A program made the position numbers and the translations under genes. The notes below the pieces were generated by a model. The model was not told the DNA's origin and made no database searches. It saw nothing but the letters and a program-made list of their open reading frames with translations. Shown here in pieces: positions 49,853 to 59,021 of a stretch of DNA of 64,000 nt. Source of the stretch: Microbacterium hydrocarbonoxydans (GTDB taxonomy: Bacteria > Actinomycetota > Actinomycetes > Actinomycetales > Microbacteriaceae); NCBI RefSeq assembly GCF_000956475.1, contig NZ_JYJB01000010.1, positions 248,001 through 312,000 on the forward strand, in the 5' to 3' direction. Each line of letters opens with the position of its first letter. Positions within the stretch are counted from its first letter, which is position 1.

Positions 49853-50632
49853 GTGCTCGAGCCACACGATCGTCTGCCTGACCCTCCCCGTACAGACCCC
49901 GTCTTCGACGACGACTTCTCCCGGGACGTGGATCCCGCCCGCTGGATCGCGCACTACCTGCCGCACTGGAGCGTGCCGGAGCGCTCCGCCGCGCGGTATT
50001 CGACGAGGCCCGAGGGGCTCGAGCTGCGCATCGATGAGGATCAGCTCGACTGGCGCCCCGAAGACGCGCCCCTGCGCGTCTCCAACCTGCAGACCGGCGT
50101 CTTCGCCGGACCGCTCGGCTCTGCGCGGGGCACGCACAGGCACCGCCCCGACGGTCTGGTGGTGCGCACGGAGACTCCCACCCGCGTGATGTTCGCGCCG
50201 GAGCGAGGTCGGATCGACCTCACGGTGTCCGCCAGCACAGACCGCGCCTGCATGCTCGCCGCGTGGCTGGTGGGCACGGAGCATTCATCTCCTGACGATT
50301 CCAGCGAGATCTGCGTCTTCGAGATCGACGCCGATGCGGTAGGGGAATCAAGCAGGGCCCGTTCCGGGATCAAGGCCCATCACGATCGGCGGCTGCGCAC
50401 GGATATGGCAGAGGTCGTGCTGCCGTTCGACGCGAGCAGGCCGCACACGTGGACGGTCATCTGGGGTGAGGGGAAGACGATCATCGGATGCGAGGGGCGT
50501 GTGCTCCGTCGGCTGGCCCAGGCTCCCGACTATCCGATGATCCTGCTGATCGACCTGTTCGAGATCGGACCGGCCGGCGGCACGTATCCGAAGACGGCCA
50601 CGATCCACCGCGTCCGCGCGTGGGACCACTGA
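49853..50632 (+). CDS. Glycoside hydrolase family 16-like/concanavalin-fold protein
   Basis: A 259-residue protein that appears to be a jelly-roll lectin/GH16-like domain: FDDDFSRDVDPARWIAHYLPHW near the start, and a SSEICVFEIDADAVG block where GH16 has E-x-D-x-x-E. Here the middle acid is Cys154 (E152...E157 kept), so catalysis is doubtful. No signal peptide. GTG start at 49853. The family call is tentative. Confidence 0.6.
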   Translation: MLEPHDRLPDPPRTDPVFDDDFSRDVDPARWIAHYLPHWSVPERSAARYSTRPEGLELRIDEDQLDWRPEDAPLRVSNLQTGVFAGPLGSARGTHRHRPDGLVVRTETPTRVMFAPERGRIDLTVSASTDRACMLAAWLVGTEHSSPDDSSEICVFEIDADAVGESSRARSGIKAHHDRRLRTDMAEVVLPFDASRPHTWTVIWGEGKTIIGCEGRVLRRLAQAPDYPMILLIDLFEIGPAGGTYPKTATIHRVRAWDH

Positions 50633-50674
50633 GGACTCCGCACCCGAGAGCGTTCGAGCCCACAAGACGGACTC

Positions 50675-51481
50675 CTAGTGAGCGTCGAGCAGTTCGTCCT
50701 CGACGTCGGCGTCCCTGTCGCGGCTGCGCTTCTTCTTCTCGCGCACCGGCCGATCCTCGAGATCTTCGCGATGCTTCACGATCTCGGTGCGGATGATGTA
50801 GCCGATGAAGATGAAGCCCATCACCGCGAACAGGATCCACTGGATCGCGTACGACAGATGCGGCCCGGGGTCGTCGGTGGGCGAGTCGAACGAGCCGAGC
50901 GCGGGTGCGGGGGGCGTTTCGCTGACCAGCTGCCCGTAGGCGCCCGTCACGACGTCACCGCCGACCATGTCGGCGATGGTCGGCAGATGAATCGTCGCCA
51001 CCTGGCCCGGGGGAGCGCCCCGCGCCGGCGCAGCTGCCTCGCCGTCGCGCAGGCGCACGACCACGTCGACCGTGCCGCTCGGGGGCGCGGGTACCGCATC
51101 CGGCGCATCGCCGGAGCCGGGCGCCACCCAACCGCGATCGACGATGAGCACGCGGCCGTCATCGGTCTGGAACGGAACCAGCACCTCGAACGCGCTCGTG
51201 CCGCCGTGCGGCCTGTTGCGGACCAGGAGCTGCTCTTCAGCGAGATACTCGCCATGCAGCGCCACCGGGTGCCACTCGTCCTGGGGATGGAACACGCCGT
51301 CGGAGCCGATCAGGTCGGCGAGCGGCACCGCTTCGGCGTCGTAGTTCGCTTCGACGAGCGCGATCTGCTCGGAGCGCGCGGCGTTACGGTCGAACTGCCA
51401 GTGCGAGAGGAACACGCACGCCACCGCGAAACCGATCGCGATCAGCACGTAGACGCTCCAGCGCAGCATCCGGTCTCTCAT
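50675..51481 (-). CDS. SURF1 family cytochrome oxidase assembly protein
   Basis: A 268-residue protein with helices near residues 8-28 and 218-240 flanking a periplasmic domain, the SURF1 layout. HWQFDRNAARSEQIA near residue 27 and VLIVDRGWVAPG are typical. SURF1 helps insertion of haem a into cytochrome aa3; ctaA and ctaB are in this window. Basic C-terminal tail (REKKKRSRDRDAD). Overlaps the small upstream gene by 4 bp. Confidence 0.93.
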   Translation of the reverse strand: MRDRMLRWSVYVLIAIGFAVACVFLSHWQFDRNAARSEQIALVEANYDAEAVPLADLIGSDGVFHPQDEWHPVALHGEYLAEEQLLVRNRPHGGTSAFEVLVPFQTDDGRVLIVDRGWVAPGSGDAPDAVPAPPSGTVDVVVRLRDGEAAAPARGAPPGQVATIHLPTIADMVGGDVVTGAYGQLVSETPPAPALGSFDSPTDDPGPHLSYAIQWILFAVMGFIFIGYIIRTEIVKHREDLEDRPVREKKKRSRDRDADVEDELLDAH

Positions 51482-51672
51482 GCGGGCACACCGTCGCGCA
51501 GTGCGGCCGGGAAGTCCCGCGCGGCGAGGTAGTCGTACAGGAACGCGGCGTGCTCGTCACAGGCGAGCCAGATCTTCTCCCGATCTGCCGAATGGATGCG
51601 CGGATTGCGCCACACGACGTGCTTCGTCGCCGCGTTCCGGCATCCGGCGCGGGAGCAGACCAGCTCGTTCAC
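51478..51672 (-). CDS. Small Cys-containing protein upstream of SURF1
   Basis: A 64-residue protein: CSRAGCRNAATKHVVWRNP near the start and WLACDEHAAFLYDYLAARDF later. The C-x4-C and C-x2-H pairs could bind a metal. Related short proteins between DUF3099 and SURF1 in actinobacteria have been labelled 'acetone carboxylase', without support. GTG start overlaps the DUF3099 stop and the stop overlaps SURF1, implying coupled expression. Confidence 0.82.
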   Translation of the reverse strand: MNELVCSRAGCRNAATKHVVWRNPRIHSADREKIWLACDEHAAFLYDYLAARDFPAALRDGVPA

Positions 51673-52019
51673 TCCTTGTCCTGCCGGCTCTCGTGAATCG
51701 TGATGATCGACGGATCGACGGCTTCCGCAGGGGCCTGGACGACGACCGGAGCCTCGATCTGCTGCACCGGCGACTCGGCGGTCGTCTCGGTGCTGTCGCT
51801 GCCCGCGTTCGCGAACACGACCGCGATGTACGGCAGCACGGCGGCCGCGATCGCGAACACCCAGGTGTACCAGCCATAGGGCTGCACGAGCACCATGAGA
51901 CCGAAGCAGAGGATGCGGATCGTCATCGTCAGGGCGTATCGGCGCACACGATGGTCGGCCTCGTCCCGCGGCGACTGCGGCAGGGAGGTGACGGCGGGCA
52001 CCAGACGCTTCTTCTTCAC
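51669..52019 (-). CDS. DUF3099 membrane protein
   Basis: A 116-residue protein with two transmembrane helices (about 33-50 and 52-70) after a basic N-terminus, typical of DUF3099: VRRYALTMTIRILCFG and YGWYTWVFAIAAAVLPYIAV. C-terminal 40 residues are acidic and Pro-rich. Function unknown; heads the DUF3099-small protein-SURF1 operon. Confidence 0.88.
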   Translation of the reverse strand: MKKKRLVPAVTSLPQSPRDEADHRVRRYALTMTIRILCFGLMVLVQPYGWYTWVFAIAAAVLPYIAVVFANAGSDSTETTAESPVQQIEAPVVVQAPAEAVDPSIITIHESRQDKE

Positions 52020-52068
52020 GATGCATCCAGCCTACGCCGCTGCGCGTGCAGGGGCGTGCCTCGATGCG

Positions 52069-52722
52069 TCAGCTGTACTCGACCAGGAACGGGATCGTGA
52101 AGGCGCCGAAGGCGAGGAAGACCAGGATGCCGATGATGATCTGGGCGACCATGATTCCGACACCGATGTACCCGGTGATCAGGCCGCCGATGGCCATCCC
52201 GCGACCACCGAGTGCGGGGTTGTTCTTGGTCTGCTTGAGGGCCATGTGACCCGTGATCACCGCCACGATGGATGCGATCACCGGAAGCCAGAGCCAGAAC
52301 AGCACGAGCCCGGCGATCCCGCAGATCAGCGACGTGATCGCGAGTCCGCTGTTGGGACGCGGCGGCGCATAGGCGACGGGAGCGTACTGCGGGTACCCGC
52401 CATACGGCTGCACGGGAGCCGTGTACGGCTGTACCGGAGCCGCGTACGGCTGCGCCGGAGCCGCGTACGGCTGTACCGGAGCCGCGTACGGCTGCGCGGG
52501 GGCCGCGTACGGCTGGACCGCGCCGGACGGGGGAACGACCGCAGCGCCGAACTGCTGGGGAGCGACGCCATAGACCGGTGGCGGCGGCGGCCCCGCTGGC
52601 GCCGCGGCTGCAGGAGCGGCTTGCGAGGAGGGTGCCGGCGGTGCCGGGGGTGCGGGAGGCCGCGGCGGCACCACGGCGGAACCCGGGTCGGAGGCGTACG
52701 GGGGAATGGTGCTGTCGCTCAC
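52069..52722 (-). CDS. DUF4190 membrane protein with Pro/Tyr repeats
   Basis: A 217-residue protein. The N-terminal half is Pro/Ala-rich and carries a seven-residue tandem repeat PYAAP(A/V)Q, then two helices with the DUF4190 pattern LAITSLICGIAGLVLFW and GGLITGYIGVGIMVAQIIIG. The GTG at 52722 has AAAGGCG upstream. Function unknown; perhaps a membrane-anchored scaffold. Confidence 0.85.
   Translation of the reverse strand: MSDSTIPPYASDPGSAVVPPRPPAPPAPPAPSSQAAPAAAAPAGPPPPPVYGVAPQQFGAAVVPPSGAVQPYAAPAQPYAAPVQPYAAPAQPYAAPVQPYTAPVQPYGGYPQYAPVAYAPPRPNSGLAITSLICGIAGLVLFWLWLPVIASIVAVITGHMALKQTKNNPALGGRGMAIGGLITGYIGVGIMVAQIIIGILVFLAFGAFTIPFLVEYS
52403..52528. repeat. 21-bp tandem repeat inside the DUF4190 gene
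   Basis: TACGGCTG recurs at 52403, 52424, 52445, 52466, 52487 and 52508: six units of exactly 21 bp, encoding seven residues each. Units vary in third positions (e.g. TACCGG/CGCCGG), so copy number can change without frame loss. Confidence 0.9.
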
Positions 52723-52859
52723 GTCGGCGCCTTTCGTCGGGTTCAGGGTTTCAGCAGGCCCTCGTTCTGTCAAACCTCGTCGCCCGACCGCGCGCGGCAT
52801 CCTCGATAGGATCGATCCGTCCGGCCGTCGGCCGTCGTTCCGTCAGATCAGGAGTGGAA

Positions 52860-53570
52860 ATGAGTTCTCAGCGCGTCGTCCTCGTCACGGGAGGCAACCG
52901 AGGCATCGGCTTCTCCATCGCCGAGCGCTTCGTGCGCGACGGCTACAAGGTCGCCGTGACCGCCCGCAGCGGCGAGGGACCCGAAGGCACTCTCACCGTT
53001 CGTGCGGACGTGACGGATGCTGCCGCTCTCGACGCCGCATTCACCGAGGTGGAGCAGCAGCTGGGACCGGTGGAGATCGTGGTCGCGAACGCGGGAATCA
53101 CCAAGGACACCCTGCTCCTGCGCATGAGCGAGGACGACTTCGACAGCGTGGTCGCGACCAACCTGGGCGGCACCTTCCGCGTGGTCAAGCGCGCGTCCAA
53201 GGGCATGCTGCGCGCGCGCTTCGGGCGGGTCATCCTGATCTCGAGCGTGGTCGGTCTGTACGGCTCCGCGGGCCAGGTCAACTACTCCGCCTCGAAGAGC
53301 GCTCTCGTCGGCTTCGCGCGTTCGCTCACGCGCGAACTCGGCGGTCGCGGCATCACCGCCAACGTCGTCGCCCCAGGATTCATCGAGACCGACATGACTG
53401 CCGAGCTGCCCGAAGAGACGCAGAAGCAGTACAAGGCGAACATCCCGGCCGGCCGTTTCGCGACGCCCGACGAGGTGGCGGGCGTCGTCACGTGGCTCGC
53501 GGGCGACGACGCCGGCTACATCTCCGGCGCCGTCATCCCTGTCGACGGCGGACTCGGGATGGGGCACTGA
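52860..53570 (+). CDS. fabG: 3-oxoacyl-ACP reductase FabG (SDR)
   Basis: A 236-residue short-chain dehydrogenase. TGGNRGIGFSIAERF (NADP-binding), NAG at 77-79, catalytic Ser129, Tyr142 and Lys146 (NYSASK). High similarity to MabA/FabG1-like enzymes: MTAELPEETQKQYKANIPAGR pattern near the end. ATG at 52860 with GGAG upstream. It is not next to other fatty acid genes here; FabG identity is likely but the substrate could differ. Confidence 0.88.
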   Translation: MSSQRVVLVTGGNRGIGFSIAERFVRDGYKVAVTARSGEGPEGTLTVRADVTDAAALDAAFTEVEQQLGPVEIVVANAGITKDTLLLRMSEDDFDSVVATNLGGTFRVVKRASKGMLRARFGRVILISSVVGLYGSAGQVNYSASKSALVGFARSLTRELGGRGITANVVAPGFIETDMTAELPEETQKQYKANIPAGRFATPDEVAGVVTWLAGDDAGYISGAVIPVDGGLGMGH

Positions 53571-53584
53571 GCCCTGCGGCTGGA

Positions 53585-54289
53585 TCAGCGCGAGGCGGCC
53601 TCGGAGATGAGCTCGGCGAGGAGTGTGGGCATCGAGAACTGCGGCCAGTGCCCTGAACCGAGACGGATGACCTCTGCCTGCTCTATCGCGCGGAACTCGT
53701 CGGCGTAGGCGCCCCACTGCGCGAGGACGGATTCGAGCGATTCCCGATCGAGCCCGCCCATCAGCAGTGTGACCGGGATGCTGTGACGGCGGTCGTCGCC
53801 CAGCGCGATGGGGTCGGTCGGCACCCTCGCCGGCACGCTCAGGGCGAGAGCGGCGGTGCGGGCGCGTGTCGCCTCATCGAGGTCGTGGATGTCCTCCTCC
53901 GGGAAGAAGTCCCATCCGGGGAAAGGGATCACGCCGTCCGTGACCTCGAACTCGCTGATCCCGCTGCCGGGCGGCGGAGGCACGGTGTCGACGAACACCA
54001 CACGGGACACACGGTCCGCCCGCGCATCCGCGACGCCCCACGCGACGTTGCCGCCGCCGCTGTGCCCGACGACCACGACCGGGCCGTCCACCGCGTCCAC
54101 CGCGTCGACCGCGGCGGCGCCCGTCGCCACCCAGTCGGCGATGCCGATCCCGGATGATTCGGATGCCGGGGCGCCGAGTCCCGGCATGGTCAGCGCGTGA
54201 ACGCGATGGCCCGCGCTCTCGAGGGAGGGGATCACCTCGTTCCAGCTGGATGCGTCGAGCCAGAGTCCGGGGATGAGGATGATGTCCAT
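53585..54289 (-). CDS. Alpha/beta hydrolase
   Basis: A 234-residue hydrolase. IILIPGLWLDASSWNEVIPS at the start and nucleophile elbow GHSGGGN (Ser77); the Asp/His partners are not certain, though GSGHWPQFSMP near the C-terminus gives a suitable His. Substrate unknown. Convergent with fabG (15 bp between ends). Confidence 0.85.
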   Translation of the reverse strand: MDIILIPGLWLDASSWNEVIPSLESAGHRVHALTMPGLGAPASESSGIGIADWVATGAAAVDAVDAVDGPVVVVGHSGGGNVAWGVADARADRVSRVVFVDTVPPPPGSGISEFEVTDGVIPFPGWDFFPEEDIHDLDEATRARTAALALSVPARVPTDPIALGDDRRHSIPVTLLMGGLDRESLESVLAQWGAYADEFRAIEQAEVIRLGSGHWPQFSMPTLLAELISEAASR

Positions 54290-54322
54290 GCCGGTGAGAG
54301 TAGCGCGGACCTCCGACGCTGG

Positions 54323-54958
54323 CTAGGGCAGCAGCGCGATGACCTCGCTGAGGTCCTGAGGGCCGATGACCAGCGATGCCGCGGCGCGCACGGCGGGCTT
54401 GGCGTTGAACGCCAGGCCGAGTCCCGCGACCGCCATCATCTTCAGGTCGTTCGCACCGTCGCCGATCGCGATGGTCGACCGCAGCGGCACGCCGAGTTCC
54501 GAGGCCCACGCCTGCAGCGAGGCGGCCTTGGCCTCGGCATCCACGATCTCGCCGTCCACCCGTCCGGCGAGGGCGCCGTCGACCACCTCGAGCCGGTTCG
54601 CCCGCCAGCGGTCGACGCCCAGGCCGGGGGCGATGCCGTCAAGGATCTCGTGGAACCCGCCCGACACGACACCGACGACCCCGCCGCGCTCGTGCACGGC
54701 GGCGGTGAGCTCGCGCACACCCGGCGTCGGCTCGATGCGTGCGCGCACGCGCTCGAACGCCGACACCGGAACACCCACGAGAGCCGCGACGCGCGAGCGC
54801 AGGCTGGCGGCGAAGTCGACGTCGCCACGCATGGCTGCCTCGGTGGCCGCCTGCACCTCGGCGCGCCGGCCGGCCTCGTCGGCGAGAAGCTCGATCACCT
54901 CGTTGCGGATGAGCGTGGAATCGGCATCGAGGACGACGAGGAAGCGCGCGGCAGTCAC
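54323..54958 (-). CDS. serB: Phosphoserine phosphatase
   Basis: A 211-residue HAD enzyme for the last step of serine synthesis. Catalytic DADST near residue 11, motif II GVVSGGFHEIL, motif III Lys, and GDGANDLKMM for Mg2+. It is the short form without an ACT domain. Same strand as glgC and 47 bp after it. Confidence 0.92.
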   Translation of the reverse strand: MTAARFLVVLDADSTLIRNEVIELLADEAGRRAEVQAATEAAMRGDVDFAASLRSRVAALVGVPVSAFERVRARIEPTPGVRELTAAVHERGGVVGVVSGGFHEILDGIAPGLGVDRWRANRLEVVDGALAGRVDGEIVDAEAKAASLQAWASELGVPLRSTIAIGDGANDLKMMAVAGLGLAFNAKPAVRAAASLVIGPQDLSEVIALLP

Positions 54959-55004
54959 AGGCTCGAGCCTAGCGACCGCCGCGCGCCTCGCGTGACGGAT
55001 GACG

Positions 55005-56246
55005 TCAGCGGTCGACGAAGACGCCCTTGCCGACGACGGTGATGCCCGAATCGGTCACCGTGAACCCGCGAGCCAGGTCACGCTCTCGATCGACCCCGAC
55101 GGTGGCGCCGTCGGCGAGGACGACGTTCTTGTCGAGGATCGCGCGATGAACGCGGGCGCCAGCGCCGACGCGGACGTGGTCGAACAGCACCGAGTCGGTG
55201 ATGGTGGAGCCGCCTCCGGCGAGAGTCCACGGCCCGACGACGCTGCGTTCCACGTGGGTCCCGGAGAGCACGCAGCCCAGCGAGACGATCGAGTCGATCG
55301 CGTTGCCGATGCGCCCGACGGAATCGCGCACGAACTTCGCGGGCGGCGAGTTCACGGCCTGCGAGTGGATCGGCCATTCCATGTTGTACAGGTTGAACAC
55401 CGGCAGGGTGGAGATCAGATCCATGTGGGCATCGAAGAACGAGTCGATGGTACCCACGTCTCGCCAATAGGAGCGGTCGCGCGGCGAGGAGCCCGGCACC
55501 TCGTTCTGCTTCATGTCGTAGTAGCCGGCTTCACTGCGCTCGACGAAATACGGCACGATGTCGCCGCCCATGTCATGCCCGGAGGTGGGCGACTCGCCGT
55601 CGGCTTCGACGGCGGCGATCAGCGCGTCGGCGTCGAAGATGTAGTTGCCCATGGATGCCAGCACCTCGTGCGGTGCATCCGGCAGGCCCTCGATCTCCGT
55701 CGGCTTCTCGAGGAACTGCTTGATCCGCCCTGTGTCCGTGTCGGCATCGATGACGCCGAACTGCGAGGCGAGAGCGAGAGGCTGACGGATGCCGGCGACC
55801 GTCGCCTTCGCGCCCGAGGCGATGTGCGCGTCGAGCATCTGCTGGAAGTCCATGCGATAGACGTGGTCGGCGCCGATCACGACCACGATGTCGGGCTTCT
55901 CGTCGTTGATCAGGTTCAGGCTCTGCAGGATCGCGTCGGCCGAGCCGGAGAACCAGCGCTTGCCGAGGCGCTGCTGTGCAGGCACCGAGGCGACGTAGGA
56001 GTCCAGAAGCGCGGACATGCGCCAGGTCTGGGAGATGTGACGGTCGAGGCTGTGCGACTTGTACTGCGTGAGGACCACGATCTGTCTCAGACCGGAGTTG
56101 ATGAGGTTCGAGATCGCGAAATCGATCAATCGATACTGTCCGCCGAACGGCACCGCAGGTTTTGCCCGGTCGGCCGTGAGGGGCATGAGTCGCTTGCCCT
56201 CGCCGCCGGCGAGGATGATGCCGAAGATCTTCTTTGGTGCGGACAT
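55005..56246 (-). CDS. glgC: Glucose-1-phosphate adenylyltransferase
   Basis: A 413-residue ADP-glucose pyrophosphorylase. [19 protein letters not shown] near residue 14 and [19 protein letters not shown] follow at once; a left-handed beta-helix C-terminus follows. It makes ADP-glucose for glycogen or maltose-1-P synthesis. Divergent from glgA, with starts 47 bp apart. A possible TAGGGT -10 lies just before its ATG. Confidence 0.97.
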   Translation of the reverse strand: MSAPKKIFGIILAGGEGKRLMPLTADRAKPAVPFGGQYRLIDFAISNLINSGLRQIVVLTQYKSHSLDRHISQTWRMSALLDSYVASVPAQQRLGKRWFSGSADAILQSLNLINDEKPDIVVVIGADHVYRMDFQQMLDAHIASGAKATVAGIRQPLALASQFGVIDADTDTGRIKQFLEKPTEIEGLPDAPHEVLASMGNYIFDADALIAAVEADGESPTSGHDMGGDIVPYFVERSEAGYYDMKQNEVPGSSPRDRSYWRDVGTIDSFFDAHMDLISTLPVFNLYNMEWPIHSQAVNSPPAKFVRDSVGRIGNAIDSIVSLGCVLSGTHVERSVVGPWTLAGGGSTITDSVLFDHVRVGAGARVHRAILDKNVVLADGATVGVDRERDLARGFTVTDSGITVVGKGVFVDR

Positions 56247-56293
56247 GGCTCCACCCTAGAGTGCCGATCCCGCCGTGTACTAGCGTTTCGCAC

Positions 56294-57478
56294 ATGCGAG
56301 TTGAAATGATCACGAAGGAGTACCCGCCGGAGATCTACGGCGGTGCCGGGGTGCACGTCGCGGAGCTGGTCGCAGCCCTTCGACAGCGCATCGACGTGAG
56401 TGTCCGGGCCTTCGGCGCGCCCCGCGATGAAGCGGGAACGTACGCGTACCGAGCGCCCTCCGAACTCGCGGGCGCCAATGCTGCGCTGCAGACCCTCGGC
56501 ACGGATCTCGAGATCGTGTCGGCGATCTCGGATGCCGACCTCGTGCACAGCCACACCTGGTATGCGAACTTCGCGGGGCACATCGCATCCCAGCTGCACG
56601 GCATCCCGCACGTGCTCACGGCGCACAGCCTCGAGCCGCTCCGGCCGTGGAAGGCCGAGCAGCTCGGCGGCGGCTACGCGGTCTCCAGTGGCATCGAGAA
56701 GCTCGCCTATGAGAACGCCGCGGCCGTCATCGCCGTCAGTGCAGGGATGCGCAACGACATCCTGCGCAGCTACCCGAACGTCGACCCGGCGAAGGTGCGC
56801 GTGATCCACAACGGCATCGACGTCGAGCGCTGGCGACCTGTGCGGAACCCGGAGTTCCTGGCCTCCATCGGCATGGATCCGAACCGCCCTTCCGTGGTGT
56901 TCGTGGGGCGCATCACCCGGCAGAAGGGGCTGCCGTACCTGCTGCAGGCGGCGAGCCGGCTGCCCGCTGACGTGCAGCTGATCCTGTGCGCCGGCGCGCC
57001 GGACACCCCCGAGATCATGGCGGAGGTGCAGGAGGGCGTGCGTCTGCTGCAGCAGACTCGGGACGGAGTGATCTGGATCGAGCGGATGCTGCCACGCGAC
57101 GAGCTCTCGGCCATCCTCACGGCCGCCACGACGTTCGTCTGCCCGTCGGTCTACGAGCCGCTCGGCATCGTGAACCTCGAGGCCATGGCCTGCGGCGCCG
57201 CCGTCGTCGGCACCGCGACCGGCGGCATCCCCGAGGTCGTCGCCGACGGCGTCACGGGTCGTCTGGTGCCGATCGACCAGGTTCAGGACGGAACCGGCAC
57301 CCCCGTCGATCCGGAGAAGTACGTCGCAGACCTGGCCGCCGTCCTCACTGAAGTCGCTGCGGATCCTGAGAAGGCCAAGGCGTACGGAGAGGCCGGTCGG
57401 GAGCGCGCCAAGAGCGAGTTCAGCTGGGGCGCGATCGCCGACACCACGCGTGCGCTCTACGAGGAGTTGACCGACTGA
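56294..57478 (+). CDS. glgA: Glycogen synthase, actinobacterial GT4-type
   Basis: A 394-residue glycosyltransferase. EYPPEIYGGAGVHVAELV near residue 8, then FVGRITRQKGLPYLLQAA and PSVYEPLGIVNLEAMACG with the catalytic E-x7-E pattern. Actinobacterial homologues use ADP-glucose for glycogen or GlgM-type maltose-1-phosphate synthesis; these cannot be separated here. ATG at 56294 chosen at the conserved N-terminus. Divergent from glgC. Confidence 0.93.
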   Translation: MRVEMITKEYPPEIYGGAGVHVAELVAALRQRIDVSVRAFGAPRDEAGTYAYRAPSELAGANAALQTLGTDLEIVSAISDADLVHSHTWYANFAGHIASQLHGIPHVLTAHSLEPLRPWKAEQLGGGYAVSSGIEKLAYENAAAVIAVSAGMRNDILRSYPNVDPAKVRVIHNGIDVERWRPVRNPEFLASIGMDPNRPSVVFVGRITRQKGLPYLLQAASRLPADVQLILCAGAPDTPEIMAEVQEGVRLLQQTRDGVIWIERMLPRDELSAILTAATTFVCPSVYEPLGIVNLEAMACGAAVVGTATGGIPEVVADGVTGRLVPIDQVQDGTGTPVDPEKYVADLAAVLTEVAADPEKAKAYGEAGRERAKSEFSWGAIADTTRALYEELTD

Positions 57479-57496
57479 GCCGATAGGCTTGGCAGC

Positions 57497-58282
57497 ATGC
57501 CACGCGCTCTGGAATTCACCGACGTCGTCGTGCGCCGCGAAGGGCGCAACATCATCGATCACGTGAGCTGGCAGGTGCAGGACGACCAGCGCTGGGTTGT
57601 GCTCGGACCCAACGGCGCCGGTAAGACCACGCTGCTCCAGCTCGCCGACACGCTCATGCATCCGACGTCCGGAACCGTCGAGGTGCTGGGGGAGACGCTC
57701 GGCCGGACGGATGTCTTCGACGTTCGTCCGCGCATCGGATTCGCCTCCTCGGCCCTCGCCAAGCGCATTCCCCGGGACGAGACCGTGCTGAACGCGGTGC
57801 TCACGGCCGCGTATTCGGTCCTCGGGCGCTGGAACGAGGAGTACGAGGGCATTGACGACCGCCGCGCGCTGCGCGTGCTCGCGGACTGGAAGCTCGAGCA
57901 TCTGGCAGATCGACTGTTCGGCACGCTCAGCGACGGCGAGCAGAAGCGCGTGCAGATCGCCAGGGCCGTGATGACAGACCCCGAGCTGCTGCTGCTCGAT
58001 GAGCCGACCGCGTCGCTCGATCTCGGCTCGCGTGAAGAGCTGCTGGGTCTGCTCAGCGGTTTCGCGTCGTCGCCGACGACGCCCGCGATGCTCATGGTCA
58101 CGCACCACGTCGAGGAGATCCCCGTGGGCTTCACCCACGTGCTGCTGATCCGTGAGGGCCGGGTCGTCGCCGCGGGCCCGATCGCCGACGCCCTCACCGC
58201 CGAGGCGCTGACGGAGACGTTCGGCATGCCGATCGTGCTCACCGCCGATGAAGGTCGCTTCGCGGCGCGCGCAGTATCCTGA
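57497..58282 (+). CDS. Orphan ABC ATPase (ModF/YlmA-like)
   Basis: A 261-residue single ABC ATPase. Walker A GPNGAGKTTLLQLA near residue 38, signature LSDGEQKRVQIARAV, Walker B LLLLDEPTASLDL. It lacks an adjacent permease; homologues often follow glgA in actinobacteria. Starts 19 bp after glgA, probably same transcript. Role unknown. Confidence 0.88.
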   Translation: MPRALEFTDVVVRREGRNIIDHVSWQVQDDQRWVVLGPNGAGKTTLLQLADTLMHPTSGTVEVLGETLGRTDVFDVRPRIGFASSALAKRIPRDETVLNAVLTAAYSVLGRWNEEYEGIDDRRALRVLADWKLEHLADRLFGTLSDGEQKRVQIARAVMTDPELLLLDEPTASLDLGSREELLGLLSGFASSPTTPAMLMVTHHVEEIPVGFTHVLLIREGRVVAAGPIADALTAEALTETFGMPIVLTADEGRFAARAVS

Positions 58283-58293
58283 TTCTGCTAGAA
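58279..58293. promoter_or_regulatory. Palindrome overlapping a -10 before rpmE2
   Basis: GATTCT-GCT-AGAATC is a perfect inverted repeat (6-bp arms) containing TGCTAGAAT, an extended -10. It overlaps the last bases of the ABC ATPase gene and lies 74 bp before L31. Confidence 0.45.
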
Positions 58294-58366
58294 TCGATCC
58301 TTGGTGCTCTCTGCACCGCAGACTTCCCCGACTCTGGCACAATCCAGGGCATAGCTAAGGAATCCC

Positions 58367-58621
58367 ATGAAGACTGACATCCACCCCGACTACCAGGCAG
58401 TCGTGTTCCGCGACCTCGGCTCGGGCGAGACCTTCCTCACCCGCTCCACCGTGACCAGCGACAAGACCATCGAGCTGGACGGTGTCGAGTACCCCGTCAT
58501 CGACGTCGAGATCTCCTCGGCTTCGCACCCGTTCTACACGGGCAAGCAGCGCATCATGGACTCGGCCGGTCGCGTCGAGAAGTTCAACCAGCGCTTCAAG
58601 GGCTTCGGCGGCTCCAAGTAA
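58367..58621 (+). CDS. rpmE2: 50S ribosomal protein L31 type B
   Basis: An 84-residue L31 without any Cys, so it is the zinc-free type B form ([25 protein letters not shown]). Type B copies are often induced when zinc is scarce, in place of the zinc-binding form. AAGGAA lies before the ATG. No clear Zur box was found, only the palindrome above. Followed by a terminator. Confidence 0.97.
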   Translation: MKTDIHPDYQAVVFRDLGSGETFLTRSTVTSDKTIELDGVEYPVIDVEISSASHPFYTGKQRIMDSAGRVEKFNQRFKGFGGSK

Positions 58622-58635
58622 GACCCCCCCGCCTT

Positions 58636-58669
58636 GAAGGCCCCGTTCTCCTCGGAGAGCGGGGCCTTC
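58636..58669. terminator. Terminator after rpmE2
   Basis: GAAGGCCCCGTTCTC pairs with GAGAGCGGGGCCTTC (15 bp, one G-U) with a 4-nt loop; convergent genes on both sides. Confidence 0.88.
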
Positions 58670-58685
58670 GCCGTTCTCAACGCCT

Positions 58686-58967
58686 TCAGAGATCGAGCGT
58701 GATGCGGCCCTGATCGATGGTGTCGGGCGGATCCCCGGGCGACGGGGCGGGTGCCGTGCGCTTGGTCTGACGATCGCGCTCCATTCCCGCCTCGTGCGCC
58801 GACGGCATCCAGATCGCGTCGAAGGCGCCGCCGAACCCGCCGCCGGCGTTCTCGTACTTCTTCTCGATCGGGACCTTCGCATAAGCGATCACGACGCCGG
58901 CGACGACCGCTGTCGCGATCAGCAGGAGGATCGCGACGGTCACGAGGTATCCCAGCACGTCGCCCAC
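58686..58967 (-). CDS. Small single-helix membrane protein
   Basis: A 93-residue protein with one N-terminal helix (LGYLVTVAILLLIATAVVAG) and a polar tail ending DTIDQGRITLDL. No family was recognised. The short gap to the convergent rpmE2 terminator and codon usage support it as a gene. Function unknown. Confidence 0.72.
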   Translation of the reverse strand: MGDVLGYLVTVAILLLIATAVVAGVVIAYAKVPIEKKYENAGGGFGGAFDAIWMPSAHEAGMERDRQTKRTAPAPSPGDPPDTIDQGRITLDL

Positions 58968-59021
58968 GAGCCCAGGCTAGACGCAATCAGAAGGCTCCGG
59001 CATCCCCCGTGCGGTGGATGC

